A program made the translations under genes and the position numbers. Shown in pieces: positions 16,841 to 25,778 of a stretch of DNA of 64,000 bases (its first letter is position 1; each line of letters opens with the position of its first letter). The notes beneath the pieces were generated by a model. That model did not search any database. It had not been told where the DNA came from and worked only from the letters and a program-made list of their open reading frames with translations. The DNA comes from Mesobacillus jeotgali (GTDB taxonomy: Bacteria; Bacillota; Bacilli; Bacillales; Cytobacillaceae), in contig NZ_CP134494.1 in assembly GCF_031759225.1 (NCBI RefSeq), positions 201,001-265,000 on the forward strand, given 5' to 3'.

Positions 16841-17905
16841 TTATTCGTCAGCTTCCTCGCTCTGCCTGTTTTTTTGTTCAGGCAGTGTGTCCCAGAAGCT
16901 GGTGTCCATTGTTTCGATTGAGTCATTGGCAATGGCTCTGACGGCCGCATCCAAAGTAGTAATTGTCTGCTTGATCAGGTAACCGTTGCTCTTCTGTCCG
17001 AGTGCATAAGGCTCATAATAATGATCGGACATGCCGCGCATTTCGAATAATAGCGTCGAGATGTCATAGCGGACAGCCGCTCCGTTTCGCCCAATGTTTT
17101 CGCCCGTGCCGCCGACATATTTTCCAATATGGCCCCAGCCAGTATCCTCAAGTGCATTATAAACGACTGCACCAAGCTTCTTTGAGCCCTCAAGCACCTC
17201 TGGCTTTACATTTTCATTTGTAGGGTAAAGAATCGATCCAGAAACAAGCTCGCCTTCTGTTTCACTGAGGGTGCCCTGGTGATGAAGGTCGATCATGTAA
17301 TCGATATCATATTTGGCAAAAACATTTTCATGAAGTGCTCGTGCTTCTGGCTCCATCTCGCTCGTTTTCTTAGCATGCTCACGGTTGAGGTCAACCTCGT
17401 TCGCATTGTAACGAGTCAGGTGACGGTCGCCATCAGCAAGATAGTCTTCAAGTGAGAAGTTGACATCGCCCATCGCTCCGTCAGCGTTCAGCATTGGAAT
17501 TACAAGGATGTTGACATTATCGAGAACTCCACTTGTTTTACTAGTGCCTAAGTGTTTGATGAATTCAAGTGCGCCCTCTGTTGTCAGCTGCTCGTTCCCG
17601 TGCTGCTGCGTTAAAAACAGGATGGTTGGATTATCGGGATTGGAAATATACTTAGCCATGTGAATATCACGGCCTTTGACAGTCTGGCCGATCACTTCCA
17701 GCTCCATTGCCTCCTGCTTGGCATCTTGAGTCTTAAGGTAATCTACTAAACTTTCATATGTATGCAAAATCGATGTCTGGATGGATCCATTGCCGGTACT
17801 CGGGCCATTTCCTACTGCACCTGCCGGCAAGGCTACCGCAGTCACCGCCCCAAGTGCCATCATGCTTGATAAAGAAACAGATAGAACCTTCTTTTTCAAA
17901 GTCAT
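16841..17905 (-). CDS. secreted M14-family zinc carboxypeptidase
   Basis: A 354-residue metallopeptidase. The signal peptide covers residues 1-30 (KKKVLSVSLSSMMALGAVTA, ending ALPAGA). The zinc ligands are His102 and Glu105 in QQHGNEQ and His208 in MIDLHHQG. DLNREH carries the substrate-carboxylate Asn-Arg pair, and Glu288 in LLFEMRG is the expected catalytic glutamate. The start is the second of two close ATGs, 7 bases after AGGAGGA. It should trim peptides outside the cell. It has its own terminator and is a single-gene unit. Confidence 0.88.
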   Translation of the reverse strand: MTLKKKVLSVSLSSMMALGAVTAVALPAGAVGNGPSTGNGSIQTSILHTYESLVDYLKTQDAKQEAMELEVIGQTVKGRDIHMAKYISNPDNPTILFLTQQHGNEQLTTEGALEFIKHLGTSKTSGVLDNVNILVIPMLNADGAMGDVNFSLEDYLADGDRHLTRYNANEVDLNREHAKKTSEMEPEARALHENVFAKYDIDYMIDLHHQGTLSETEGELVSGSILYPTNENVKPEVLEGSKKLGAVVYNALEDTGWGHIGKYVGGTGENIGRNGAAVRYDISTLLFEMRGMSDHYYEPYALGQKSNGYLIKQTITTLDAAVRAIANDSIETMDTSFWDTLPEQKNRQSEEADE

Positions 17906-18092
17906 TGTCATTCCTCCTATTAAACTAGATTCAATTCTATTTTACGGAATATTTCAAAAACAATTAATAGAGTAAGATGCCTATTTTGCAGACAAATTTC
18001 GAGATGCTAAATAAGTAGTTTGGATAGAGTTTAATCTTCAGGAAATTGGGTTTTGTAGGAAAAAAGTAGTTAATAATCAAGAAGGGCAAATG

Positions 18093-18118
18093 AAAAAAGC
18101 GTGCTATGCGAAGCACGC
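18093..18118 (-). terminator. terminator of the 57-aa gene
   Basis: GCGTGCT pairs with AGCACGC across ATGCGA. On the minus strand the stem is followed by TTTTTTC. Confidence 0.7.
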
Positions 18119-18180
18119 GGTGGGATTATACAGTTTGAGGCTGGAGCGGAAAAAAATAAAAAAGCCAGGAAGCCCAGCTT

Positions 18181-18354
18181 CTAGATCTTTGTAAGTTCTT
18201 CCTCAAAATAAAAAGTACTAGGATACTCTTTTACAGTGTATGAATATCTTTTCATGTTTTTCACGTATTGGGATTTCATAATAGTCACTGTTTCACCGGT
18301 TTCCTTAATATTGACACTTTGACCTGTTTTATAAAGGTTGCTTGCGCTTTTCAA
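18181..18354 (-). CDS. small conserved-looking protein of 57 residues, unknown
   Basis: From TTG 18354 the frame reads KSASNLYKTGQSVNIKETGE and ends ...FYFEEELTKI. The pattern of short strands (GQSVNIKETGETVTI, KRYSYTVKEYP) looks like a small beta-barrel. The ribosome site is weak (GGGCGTGG). It is the only open frame here, and a hairpin terminator follows 60 bases downstream on the same strand, which supports a real gene. I do not recognise the family. Confidence 0.55.
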   Translation of the reverse strand: MKSASNLYKTGQSVNIKETGETVTIMKSQYVKNMKRYSYTVKEYPSTFYFEEELTKI

Positions 18355-18475
18355 TTAGCCACGCCCTTTCATGTTCTCTTCATTATACCACGTTTCTGGC
18401 TCGCTATTGTTAAATTCCATTATGGTCTATAGAAACTTTATTTATAAAGCCTTTTTTTGGAAAATTCCTTTAAGC

Positions 18476-18504
18476 TTGCACTATCCTTTCAATTCTGTTA
18501 TTCT
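18476..18504 (+). promoter_or_regulatory. SigA-type promoter of the cold-shock gene
   Basis: TTGCAC, 17 bases, TATTCT. Transcription would start near 18511 and leave an untranslated leader of about 115 bases, as is usual for csp genes whose leaders refold in the cold. The motif GGATATCAC occurs twice in this leader. Confidence 0.55.
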
Positions 18505-18625
18505 TAGGAAGAATTATTTTTGTTCGGTATGCAAGGAAAGAACATGCACTGCTTGATTCGCCTGGATATCACTGAGACAAGAATAGTAACAAATTGTGTG
18601 GATATCACACTAGGAGGCAACAAAA

Positions 18626-18826
18626 ATGGAAAACGGTAAAGTAAAATGGTTTAACGCAGAAAAAGGTTTCGGATTCATCGAGCGCGAAGGTGGAGAAGAC
18701 GTATTCGTACACTTCTCAGCTATCCAAGGCGAAGGCTTCAAGACTCTTGAAGAAGGCCAAGAAGTTTCTTTCGACGTTGAGCAAGGTGCTCGTGGACCAC
18801 AAGCAGCTAACGTTACAAAACTATAA
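18626..18826 (+). CDS. cspD: cold-shock protein, CspD/CspB type
   Basis: A 66-residue single cold-shock domain that binds single-stranded RNA and DNA and melts RNA structure in the cold. RNP1 is KGFGFIE and RNP2 is VFVHF; the aromatic binding face is complete. The opening ENGKVKWFN is closer to Bacillus subtilis CspD than to CspB, so the symbol is tentative. AGGAGG precedes ATG 18626. It stands alone between its own promoter and terminator. Confidence 0.9.
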   Translation: MENGKVKWFNAEKGFGFIEREGGEDVFVHFSAIQGEGFKTLEEGQEVSFDVEQGARGPQAANVTKL

Positions 18827-18844
18827 TAACGGATTAGCCCATAC

Positions 18845-18878
18845 AAACAAGCTCTGAGTGATCAGAGCTTGTTTTTTT
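18845..18878 (+). terminator. terminator of the cold-shock gene
   Basis: AACAAGCTCTGA pairs with TCAGAGCTTGTT across GTGA, followed by a T run. Confidence 0.9.
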
Positions 18879-18903
18879 ATGCCTGAAAAATAAAAATTAA
18901 CAT

Positions 18904-18933
18904 AAAAAAACCCCGCTCATTAGAGTGGGGTTT
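18904..18933. terminator. second, bidirectional terminator-like hairpin
   Basis: AAACCCCGCTC and GAGTGGGGTTT form a stem with one G-T pair. An A run lies before it and a short T run after it. Confidence 0.6.
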
Positions 18934-19206
18934 AATGCGGTAAAGCAATGGTTGTTTTTATTATAGCATAAGTTTTACAGCCACTGTAAAAAAGTTTTTT
19001 AAAGTTTGTTGATTGCAGGCAGACGGGTTCCCTTCATAACCTCAGTATACGGATGGCCCAGAAAATACGACATGAGTAGGGATTAATAGACAAATTCATC
19101 TAGTTTTTCTCGAAAAATCTGAATTTTCCATTGAAGAATCCATTCGAGGAGTAGATAATAACCATATAGGTATAAATTCATAAAATGGAGATTCCCGGGG
19201 GATACA

Positions 19207-20442
19207 ATGATAGAGTTTGTAAAAGATCTGATTCTGCACTTTTCAATTATATTATCACTCGGTTTCATGTATAACTTTCTATGGATGCAAAAGCGTTCGG
19301 TGTATAAAAAGCAAGTTTTTAAAATGGCGATTTTAGCCACCTTGTTGATGACCATGGCGTTGCCTGTAAGGTTTCATGGCGGCATGGAATTCGACTTGAA
19401 GCTGGTCCCTGTCTTCATTGCCTTCTTTTATTTAAGCAGGACTGACAGCTTTTTGCTTGTAGCGGTCCTTTTGTTATTGCAGGGTTTTGTTGAAATTGAC
19501 AAAATGGCCGTCACGTCCATCAATTATATCGTCATATTAATCTTGTTTTTTTCGATTGAAAAGGTATATAAGGAGACAACTGTTAACAGAAAAATTGCTC
19601 TCGGCCTTTTTGTCTATGGGCTGATTACAGTAACCCGGCTTGCGGCTATGATCAACTCCGGCGATGCGGGGGACTATCTGTACTTGCTTGTGTTTTCACT
19701 GGTCTCTTTTATTGCGCTATCGGTCACTATTTATATTATTGAAATGACTAACCTGCAATTGAAAATGATGCATGAGCTTCACAAGGCTGAGAAATTTTCA
19801 GCAATCAGCCAGCTCGCGGCATCGGTTGCCCATGAGATCCGCAACCCCATGACCACGATCAGAGGATTCATGCAAGTCCTTCAGGGAGAAAGGAATCTGA
19901 ATGACAATCAGAACCTCTTCATCTCGATTTCCCTTCAGGAACTGGATCGTACCCAAACAATCATTGACAACTTCTTATCTTTGGCAAAGCCGAATACAGG
20001 CAGCATGGCAAAAATAAATTTAAGCGAACTCTTAAAACAAACGATTGATTTCATGAGATCCTATTCGCATCTCGCCAATACAGAATTGGTGGAGGCGATT
20101 GACAAGGAACTTTGCATCAAAGGCGATGCCCATGAAATCAGGCAGGTTTTTATCAATATCCTGAAAAATGGAATTGAAGCAATGCCCACAGGCGGAAGCA
20201 TCTACATCATCGCTAAAATCGAGAGGGATCATGTAAGGATCCAGTTCCGGGATGAGGGCGTGGGTATGAATAAAGAGCAGCTCAACAGGCTCGGACATCC
20301 TTACTACTCTACAAAGGAAAAAGGCACAGGCCTTGGCATGATGATTTCCTTTGATATCGTCCAGAGGATGAGAGGAAGAATCAATGTTGAAAGCGAAGAA
20401 GGGAAAGGCACCACCTTTACCATCCTGCTGCCATGCGAGTAA
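19207..20442 (+). CDS. membrane sensor histidine kinase, KinB-like
   Basis: A 411-residue kinase. The first 180 residues hold five or six membrane helices of the 5TM/LYT sensor type. A HisKA domain follows with the phospho-acceptor His209 in SVAHEIRNPMTTIRGFMQ. The HATPase_c domain has its N box in NILKNGIEAM, and G boxes in DEGVGM and GTGLGM. The arrangement and H-box sequence resemble the sporulation kinases KinB and KinD, which feed phosphate to Spo0F. No response regulator lies next to it, in keeping with a phosphorelay kinase. GGGGGAT precedes ATG 19207. Confidence 0.85.
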   Translation: MIEFVKDLILHFSIILSLGFMYNFLWMQKRSVYKKQVFKMAILATLLMTMALPVRFHGGMEFDLKLVPVFIAFFYLSRTDSFLLVAVLLLLQGFVEIDKMAVTSINYIVILILFFSIEKVYKETTVNRKIALGLFVYGLITVTRLAAMINSGDAGDYLYLLVFSLVSFIALSVTIYIIEMTNLQLKMMHELHKAEKFSAISQLAASVAHEIRNPMTTIRGFMQVLQGERNLNDNQNLFISISLQELDRTQTIIDNFLSLAKPNTGSMAKINLSELLKQTIDFMRSYSHLANTELVEAIDKELCIKGDAHEIRQVFINILKNGIEAMPTGGSIYIIAKIERDHVRIQFRDEGVGMNKEQLNRLGHPYYSTKEKGTGLGMMISFDIVQRMRGRINVESEEGKGTTFTILLPCE

Positions 20443-20509
20443 CTTAGAATTTTATCAGTAAATAAGAGCTCTATCGGCCAGGGGGGGATCCAGAATACTA
20501 ATTATATTG

Positions 20510-20536
20510 AAAAGAAGGCGAGTAGCCTTTTTCCTT
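20510..20536 (+). terminator. terminator of the histidine kinase gene
   Basis: AAGGC pairs with GCCTT across GAGTA, followed by TTTCCTTT. The stem is short. Confidence 0.55.
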
Positions 20537-20673
20537 TATATTAGGCTCTGTGAAGTGGGCAGTCGCCTCCGCTTTTCTATGTTGGAAGTTTTTTTAGTGC
20601 GTCGAAATACATTATTAAGCTATAATAATTTTTAAAAGATTTTCATAATTGTTTTACGGGAAGGGGTAGGACT

Positions 20674-21894
20674 GTGGCTGATTTTAATACTTATTTTTTG
20701 ATGAAGGCGGATGAGGTCATTTCATATGTGAAGGAAAAGACCGATTTTTTTGATAGAAATGCTGATTTGAGCTGTACGGAAATTGGGGATGGCAATTTGA
20801 ATTATGTTTTCCGGGTTATTGATGGGAAATCTGGCAAATCGCAGATTGTGAAACAGGCGGGTGATACAGCGAGGATTTCTGATGAGTTCAAGCTTTCTAC
20901 TAACCGGATCAGGATTGAGTCCAATGTGCTTAAGCTTGAGGGCGAGCTGGCACCCGGTTTGGTCCCTGATGTATACCTGTTTGATGAGGTAATGAACTGC
21001 TGTGTGATGGAGGATCTCTCAGATCATACAATTCTACGAACTGCGCTTAATGAAGGCCGGATTTTTCCAAAGCTTGCGGATGACCTGACGACTTTCATGG
21101 TCAATACGCTTTTGCTGACTTCTGATGTGGTCATGGAGCATAAAGCGAAGAAGGCTTTGGTCCAGGATTATATCAACCCTGAATTGTGTGAAATTTCCGA
21201 GGACCTTGTATACTCTGAACCTTTTACAGACCATAACAACCGGAATGATCTGTTCCCGGCCAATAAGGAATGGATAGAGGAGAATATATACGGCGATGAT
21301 AAATTGCGCTTTGAAGCTGCGAAGCTGAAATTCGCATTCATGACTAATGCCCAGGCGCTTGTCCATGGTGATTTGCATTCAGGATCTGTTTTTGTAAAAG
21401 AAGATTCTACAAAAGTAATCGACCCTGAATTCGCGTTTTACGGTCCGATGGGCTATGACGTTGGAAACGTAGTGGCAAACCTGATTTTTGCGTGGTCGAG
21501 GGCTTATGTAACAAATGCTGATGAAAAATATGTTTCCTGGCTTGAGGATACAATCAAAGATACGGTTGACCTTTTTGCGAAAAAATTCCTGGCAAGCTGG
21601 CAGGAAAATGTCACTGATATCATGGCGAAGGAGCAGGGCTTCGACCGCTGGTACCTGGATTCTGTCCTTCAGGATACAGCTTCGGTGACCGGCATGGAGA
21701 TGATCCGCCGTATTGCTGGCCTGGCGAAGGTTAAGGATATGACGACAATCGCAGATGAGGCGCAGCGCGTCGCAGCGGAAAGAATCTGCCTGTCATCAGC
21801 AAAGCAATTCATTCTGGAATCAGCCAGCTACAAAACTGGCGAACAATTTTTAACTGTAGTAAAGGATGCAGCTTCACGCCATAATATGCGATAA
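20674..21894 (+). CDS. mtnK: methylthioribose kinase
   Basis: MtnK phosphorylates 5-methylthioribose to its 1-phosphate, using ATP, in methionine salvage. The 406-residue length fits. It has an aminoglycoside-phosphotransferase-like fold: the Gly-rich loop region [11 protein letters not shown] near residue 38, the catalytic loop HGDLHSGS and the metal-binding [16 protein letters not shown] 20674 follows GAAGGGGTAGG. The next gene, 45 bases on, is a class II aldolase and shares its terminator. No SAM riboswitch is visible upstream, and the isomerase gene mtnA is absent from the window. Confidence 0.9.
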   Translation: MADFNTYFLMKADEVISYVKEKTDFFDRNADLSCTEIGDGNLNYVFRVIDGKSGKSQIVKQAGDTARISDEFKLSTNRIRIESNVLKLEGELAPGLVPDVYLFDEVMNCCVMEDLSDHTILRTALNEGRIFPKLADDLTTFMVNTLLLTSDVVMEHKAKKALVQDYINPELCEISEDLVYSEPFTDHNNRNDLFPANKEWIEENIYGDDKLRFEAAKLKFAFMTNAQALVHGDLHSGSVFVKEDSTKVIDPEFAFYGPMGYDVGNVVANLIFAWSRAYVTNADEKYVSWLEDTIKDTVDLFAKKFLASWQENVTDIMAKEQGFDRWYLDSVLQDTASVTGMEMIRRIAGLAKVKDMTTIADEAQRVAAERICLSSAKQFILESASYKTGEQFLTVVKDAASRHNMR

Positions 21895-21939
21895 TAGGAC
21901 GTTCCCTATCTGATTTTTAGAGAAAGAGAGGCGCATCAT

Positions 21940-22581
21940 ATGTTGCTTCTGGAAGAACGGATGAAAGTCGTAGAATACGGCAAGAAAATCATTTCAAACG
22001 GCCTGACGAAAGGGACGGGTGGAAACATCAGCATTTTCAATCGGGAAAAGAAGCTGGTTGCCATCAGTCCGAGCGGGATTGACTATTTTGAAACGAAGCC
22101 TGAAGATGTGGTGATCATAAATTTGGATGGAGAAATCGTCGATGGCAGCAAAAAGCCTTCGAGCGAGCTGGACATGCATTTGATTTTTTATCAGCGCCGG
22201 GAAGATTTGAATGCGCTTGTCCACACCCACTCGCCATATGCAAAAACGATTGCGACCCTTGGATGGGACATTCCGCCGATCACTTATTTGGTGGCGTTTG
22301 CCGGACCGAATGTAAGGTGCGCTCCATATGCAACATTTGGAACGAAGGAGCTGGCGGAAAAGGCTTTTGAAGGCATGGTGGATAGAAGAGCCGTGTTGTT
22401 GGCCAACCACGGCATGATCGCCGGCGCCCATAATATCGAAACAGCTTTTACGGTCGCTGAGGAAATCGAGTTCAGCGCCCAGGTATATTACCAGGCAAAA
22501 GCGATTGGTGAGCCTATAGAGCTTTCTGATGAAGAAATGTCCCGCCTGTCAAAGAAATTCGAGACATACGGCCAGAGATGA
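21940..22581 (+). CDS. class II aldolase, FucA/DrdA-like
   Basis: A 213-residue zinc aldolase of the L-fuculose-phosphate aldolase family. Readable residues are GTGGNIS, the catalytic Glu76 in SSELDMH, zinc ligands His95 and His97 in VHTHSPY and His157 in ANHGM, and CAPYATFGTKEL, which is very close to E. coli FucA. Next to mtnK, the more likely role is cleavage of 5-deoxyribulose- or methylthioribulose-1-phosphate to DHAP and an aldehyde, the shunt that salvages methylthioribose and 5-deoxyribose. Fuculose use is not supported by any neighbour. Start ATG 21940 follows AAGAGAGG. Confidence 0.85.
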   Translation: MLLLEERMKVVEYGKKIISNGLTKGTGGNISIFNREKKLVAISPSGIDYFETKPEDVVIINLDGEIVDGSKKPSSELDMHLIFYQRREDLNALVHTHSPYAKTIATLGWDIPPITYLVAFAGPNVRCAPYATFGTKELAEKAFEGMVDRRAVLLANHGMIAGAHNIETAFTVAEEIEFSAQVYYQAKAIGEPIELSDEEMSRLSKKFETYGQR

Positions 22582-22604
22582 CCCTCTTTTTAGAGGGTTT
22601 TTTC
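22580..22604 (+). terminator. terminator of mtnK-aldolase
   Basis: ACCCTCT pairs with AGAGGGT, followed by TTTTTTC. It begins at the aldolase stop codon. Confidence 0.88.
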
Positions 22605-22724
22605 TATGCTATCAGGCTCGGCGATGAAAATAGAGGGGCACAAAATCAATAGATTATGCTATGATAATTTAAAAGAAAAAAGTGGACTTACTGGATAGTT
22701 TTACTAGAGGGGGACAGGCTGGCT

Positions 22725-22862
22725 ATGAGAGCAAGGACTAGGAAGAGTGAACCTTTTTCATTTGACAAACTGAAGGAATTTTTCACTACTGTGCTGCTGC
22801 ATCTTAGTTTTTATGCCTTCATTGTGTTTCTCGTTATTTTTTTCATAGATAATTTCAGTTAA
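22725..22862 (+). CDS. 45-residue single-span membrane protein, unknown
   Basis: From ATG 22725 the frame reads MRARTRKSEPFSFDKLKEFF and then one hydrophobic helix, LLHLSFYAFIVFLVIFFI, ending NFS. The positive N terminus and single span suggest a small membrane protein with the N terminus inside. AGAGGGGG stands 14 bases upstream. It ends just before a bidirectional terminator, which supports expression. The family is not recognised. Confidence 0.55.
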   Translation: MRARTRKSEPFSFDKLKEFFTTVLLHLSFYAFIVFLVIFFIDNFS

Positions 22863-22870
22863 GTACATAA

Positions 22871-22905
22871 AAAACACAGCTGCCGTGATTGGCAGCTGTG
22901 TTTTG
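22871..22905. terminator. bidirectional terminator between convergent genes
   Basis: ACACAGCTGCC pairs with GGCAGCTGTGT across GTGATT. A run of A lies before it and T after it. It serves the small plus-strand gene and the minus-strand channel gene. Confidence 0.9.
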
Positions 22906-22910
22906 TTCTA

Positions 22911-24641
22911 TTATGGATTCAACGGATTGTCGCCGTTGTGAGGATCCATAGGGTTATTGTTTCTGTTCTGGTTCGGGTTGTTCAAGTTTGGCGGCGTGCC
23001 AGGGTTATGATTCTGGTTCGGATTGTTTAAGTTTGGCGGTGTGCCAGGATTTTGGTTCAGATTGTTCAAGTTTGGCGGTGTAGCAGGGTTCTGGTTGACC
23101 GGGTTGTTCTTTTTCATTTTCTGCTGCTGGACCGCTGCTTGGTCAATGCTGGTTTTTTCGATTTTCTCGTCGAACTTGGTCAGGTATTTTGAAGCGAAAT
23201 TTTTGCCTCCAAGTCCAAATGCAAGTCCGAATGCGAGCGCCAATCCACCAAGGGTAAGGATGAAGGCTGCGTTCACGATGGCAGGTGCGACACCAAGCTG
23301 GTCAAGTGCCATGAAGACAGCGATGGTAATGATCGCATATTTTGCGACAGTTGCCAGCACATTTGATGAATCACCCTGCAGGATGCTGCTGAGTACTTTC
23401 TTCGCAAGACCGCCGAGCCATAGGCCGACACCAAGGATGACAATCGCGGCAATGACATGTGGAAGATATGCGATTACACCACGTGCAAGGTCGACGAAGA
23501 AATCAAGTTTTACGACATTCAGTGCTTCGGCTACAAACAAGAGGACAACGATGACCTGGACGATATAGCCGACGATTTCTGATAAGCTTAATGAGTTTGG
23601 ACGGTTAGCATTGCTGCCTAGTCCCACTCCTTTAAAATAAGAATCGAAACCAATTCTTTTTAACAAATCAGCTGTGAATTTCTTCAGCCATTTTCCCAGC
23701 CACAGGCCAATCATGACAAGAATGATGGCAACGACGATATTCGGAATCATCGTCAGGATATCATTCAGCATCGCGATAGCGGGCTCGGAAATTCCTTCGA
23801 CATCAAGGCGTTCAAGTGCAGCGATGACTGTTGGAATCAAAATCAATACGAAAGCAATCGTGCCAATCACTCGTGAAAGGCTTGTGCCTTCAAATAGTCG
23901 GGATAAGCCGAAACGCTGTACTAGTTTTTCCGTGCCAATGCTTTGCAAAAAGTTCGTCAGGATATCGCGGACGATTTTAGCGACAAAGTAGCCTATTAAA
24001 AGAATCAGTGCAGCACCGAATAGTTTAGGAATGAAGGAAAGGATTCCTGCAATCATGCTTTCAAATGGCTCTGAAACGCCGCGCAGATTAAGGGCTGACA
24101 GTACGGCCGGCAATGCCATCAGCAATACGAGATAGAAGACGATATTCGCAACCGTGTCTACCGCATTTGTTGTCTGCTGGTTGTCGACCGTAAGCTTGTA
24201 CTTGCTTAGTTTTTCATGGACACCGAGCGTCTTGCCGCCTTTTTGGATCAGGAACTTCAGGCCTGATGCAATCAGCCAGGCAAATAACAGGATCAATCCG
24301 GCTTTCAGGATGTTAGGGATCGCTGCGGCAATCGTTGAGAACATTCCGATCAGCGGCTCAGTCAAAACATATAAATCTAAGATATTCAGGAACATGATGA
24401 AGACAAATACTAGAATTAAAATATAGACTATCTTACTGATGATTTTCTCCGCTGAATACTTCTTATTGTTCATGTTAGAAAAAAGCTTGTTATCGAGGCT
24501 GGTTTTCTGAAGCCCCTTGTACACAGCTTTTTCAATCAATTTTGCGACAAGCCATCCCACAAGCAGGACCGCAAGTGCAATCAGCACATTTGGCAGTTTG
24601 CCAAGAATGCTGTCCCAGCCATTGTAAAAATTATTGTTCAA
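22911..24641 (-). CDS. multi-repeat conserved-TM-helix channel protein (MscS-related)
   Basis: A 576-residue membrane protein. It has repeated helical pairs of the form IPNVVVAIILVMIGLWLGKW (near residues 20, 110, 205, 300 and 395), each with G-x-x-x-A/G packing, as in proteins with tandem conserved TM-helix repeats related to MscS channels. The last TM pair, LGGLALAFGLAFGLGGKNFA, resembles the MscS pore helix. There is no MscS beta domain; instead a soluble Asn/Pro-rich tail repeats PGTPPNLNNPNQN. TTG 24641 is chosen because AAGGAG stands 8 bases upstream; a GTG at 24650 is too close to it. Ion conduction is inferred. Confidence 0.75.
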   Translation of the reverse strand: MNNNFYNGWDSILGKLPNVLIALAVLLVGWLVAKLIEKAVYKGLQKTSLDNKLFSNMNNKKYSAEKIISKIVYILILVFVFIMFLNILDLYVLTEPLIGMFSTIAAAIPNILKAGLILLFAWLIASGLKFLIQKGGKTLGVHEKLSKYKLTVDNQQTTNAVDTVANIVFYLVLLMALPAVLSALNLRGVSEPFESMIAGILSFIPKLFGAALILLIGYFVAKIVRDILTNFLQSIGTEKLVQRFGLSRLFEGTSLSRVIGTIAFVLILIPTVIAALERLDVEGISEPAIAMLNDILTMIPNIVVAIILVMIGLWLGKWLKKFTADLLKRIGFDSYFKGVGLGSNANRPNSLSLSEIVGYIVQVIVVLLFVAEALNVVKLDFFVDLARGVIAYLPHVIAAIVILGVGLWLGGLAKKVLSSILQGDSSNVLATVAKYAIITIAVFMALDQLGVAPAIVNAAFILTLGGLALAFGLAFGLGGKNFASKYLTKFDEKIEKTSIDQAAVQQQKMKKNNPVNQNPATPPNLNNLNQNPGTPPNLNNPNQNHNPGTPPNLNNPNQNRNNNPMDPHNGDNPLNP

Positions 24642-24934
24642 ACTTCTCACTCCTTATTTTAATTGGACCTTCATGGTGTTCTGCGAATGTTCAGGATAAG
24701 ACCAAGAAGAGTTGCAGCTATACTTGTAAAAAGGTCCTAGTTAGCTAGCAAGCATACTTTAATCTACCCATTTGTTGCTGTTATAAACAAAGGGGAGTGT
24801 TGTTCCAATAGCAATATTATTGTTGAGTGAGTGAGAGAGGGTTTAGGTAGAATATGGATGTGAATTGATAGAAGGAGGGTTGTTTTAGAGGCAGACAGGT
24901 TAGTAGTTTGATCAGTGTGCAGCATGGAAAAAAA
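24642..24934. other. intergenic stretch, nothing recognised
   Basis: About 290 bases between two minus-strand genes. It should contain the promoter of the channel gene. I see no open frame with a ribosome site and no repeat. Confidence 0.5.
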
Positions 24935-24957
24935 AAAACGGGCGCTGGGCCCGTTTT
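24935..24957 (-). terminator. terminator of the DedA-like gene
   Basis: ACGGGC pairs with GCCCGT across GCTGG. On the minus strand it is followed by a run of T. It lies 10 bases after the stop. Confidence 0.85.
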
Positions 24958-24965
24958 CTTCTATA

Positions 24966-25544
24966 CTAAGCTTTCTTGGATCTCTTCAAATACATGTAAA
25001 CCAAATATCCGGCAATCATGACGACACCAAGGACGATTGTCAGCATCGCGAAGTTTTCCTCGATGAATGGCATGGCCTTGTCGCCTAGTGCGACGATGAT
25101 GGCTGCTTCAAGAAAGAAACGTGCACCGCGGCCGATGATTGACCAGATAATGAGTGTCGGAATCCTAACGTTGGAGATTCCTGAAAAAATCGTGAAGACT
25201 TTGTATGGGATAGGTGTAAAGCCAGCAATGAGGATGGCCATTGCACCGTATTTTTCAAAATAGCGTTCGACCAGGACAATTTTCTCTTCTTTTATAAAAT
25301 ATCGCAGGATTGGACGGCCGACTTTTTTACCGATATACCAGCCAAGCAGGGCGCCGAGTACGGAACCTGCCGTTGTGATGAAGGCGTACCAGAGGGCCTT
25401 GTCAGGATTGGCAATACCCATTGGAATCATCAAAACATCGGGAGGAATCGGGAAAAAGGAAGATTCCAGGAAAGACACGAAGAATAATCCCCATGAACCA
25501 AATTCAAGCAGCCATTCTTCAATCGCGTGGATCCATTCAGACAT
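24966..25544 (-). CDS. DedA/YqaA-family membrane protein
   Basis: A 192-residue membrane protein with about five helices. It keeps the family features: an N-terminal LESSFFPIPPDVLMIP re-entrant motif, LGWYIGKKVGRP, and the Pro-containing FTPIPYKVFTIFSG followed by GRGARFFLEA. DedA-superfamily proteins act in lipid scrambling and proton-dependent envelope homeostasis; YqaA-type members are less understood. AAGGAGAT precedes ATG 25544. It is a single-gene unit. Confidence 0.85.
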   Translation of the reverse strand: MSEWIHAIEEWLLEFGSWGLFFVSFLESSFFPIPPDVLMIPMGIANPDKALWYAFITTAGSVLGALLGWYIGKKVGRPILRYFIKEEKIVLVERYFEKYGAMAILIAGFTPIPYKVFTIFSGISNVRIPTLIIWSIIGRGARFFLEAAIIVALGDKAMPFIEENFAMLTIVLGVVMIAGYLVYMYLKRSKKA

Positions 25545-25778
25545 GAAACAGTATCTCCTTTGAGTTGTTATAGTATGTCTTGCAAAATAAACCTAGTTAG
25601 AAGTATACCATTTTTACTTCTGTTAGAGCCAACTATTTCAGCAAAGAGAGATTAACTGTGGCTTCATGTTTTATTTCATCAGGCAGGTTTGTTTATATGG
25701 AATTAAGGCACCCATTCTTTAATTTGAGGTTGAAAGTGGTAATCTATAAAAGGAATGTATTAAAAGAGGGAGTTGTTT

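Noticed and set aside
20443..20673. SAM riboswitch expected before mtnK
   Set aside because: None of the conserved S-box blocks (for example the GAGGGACTGGCCC-type core) is present.
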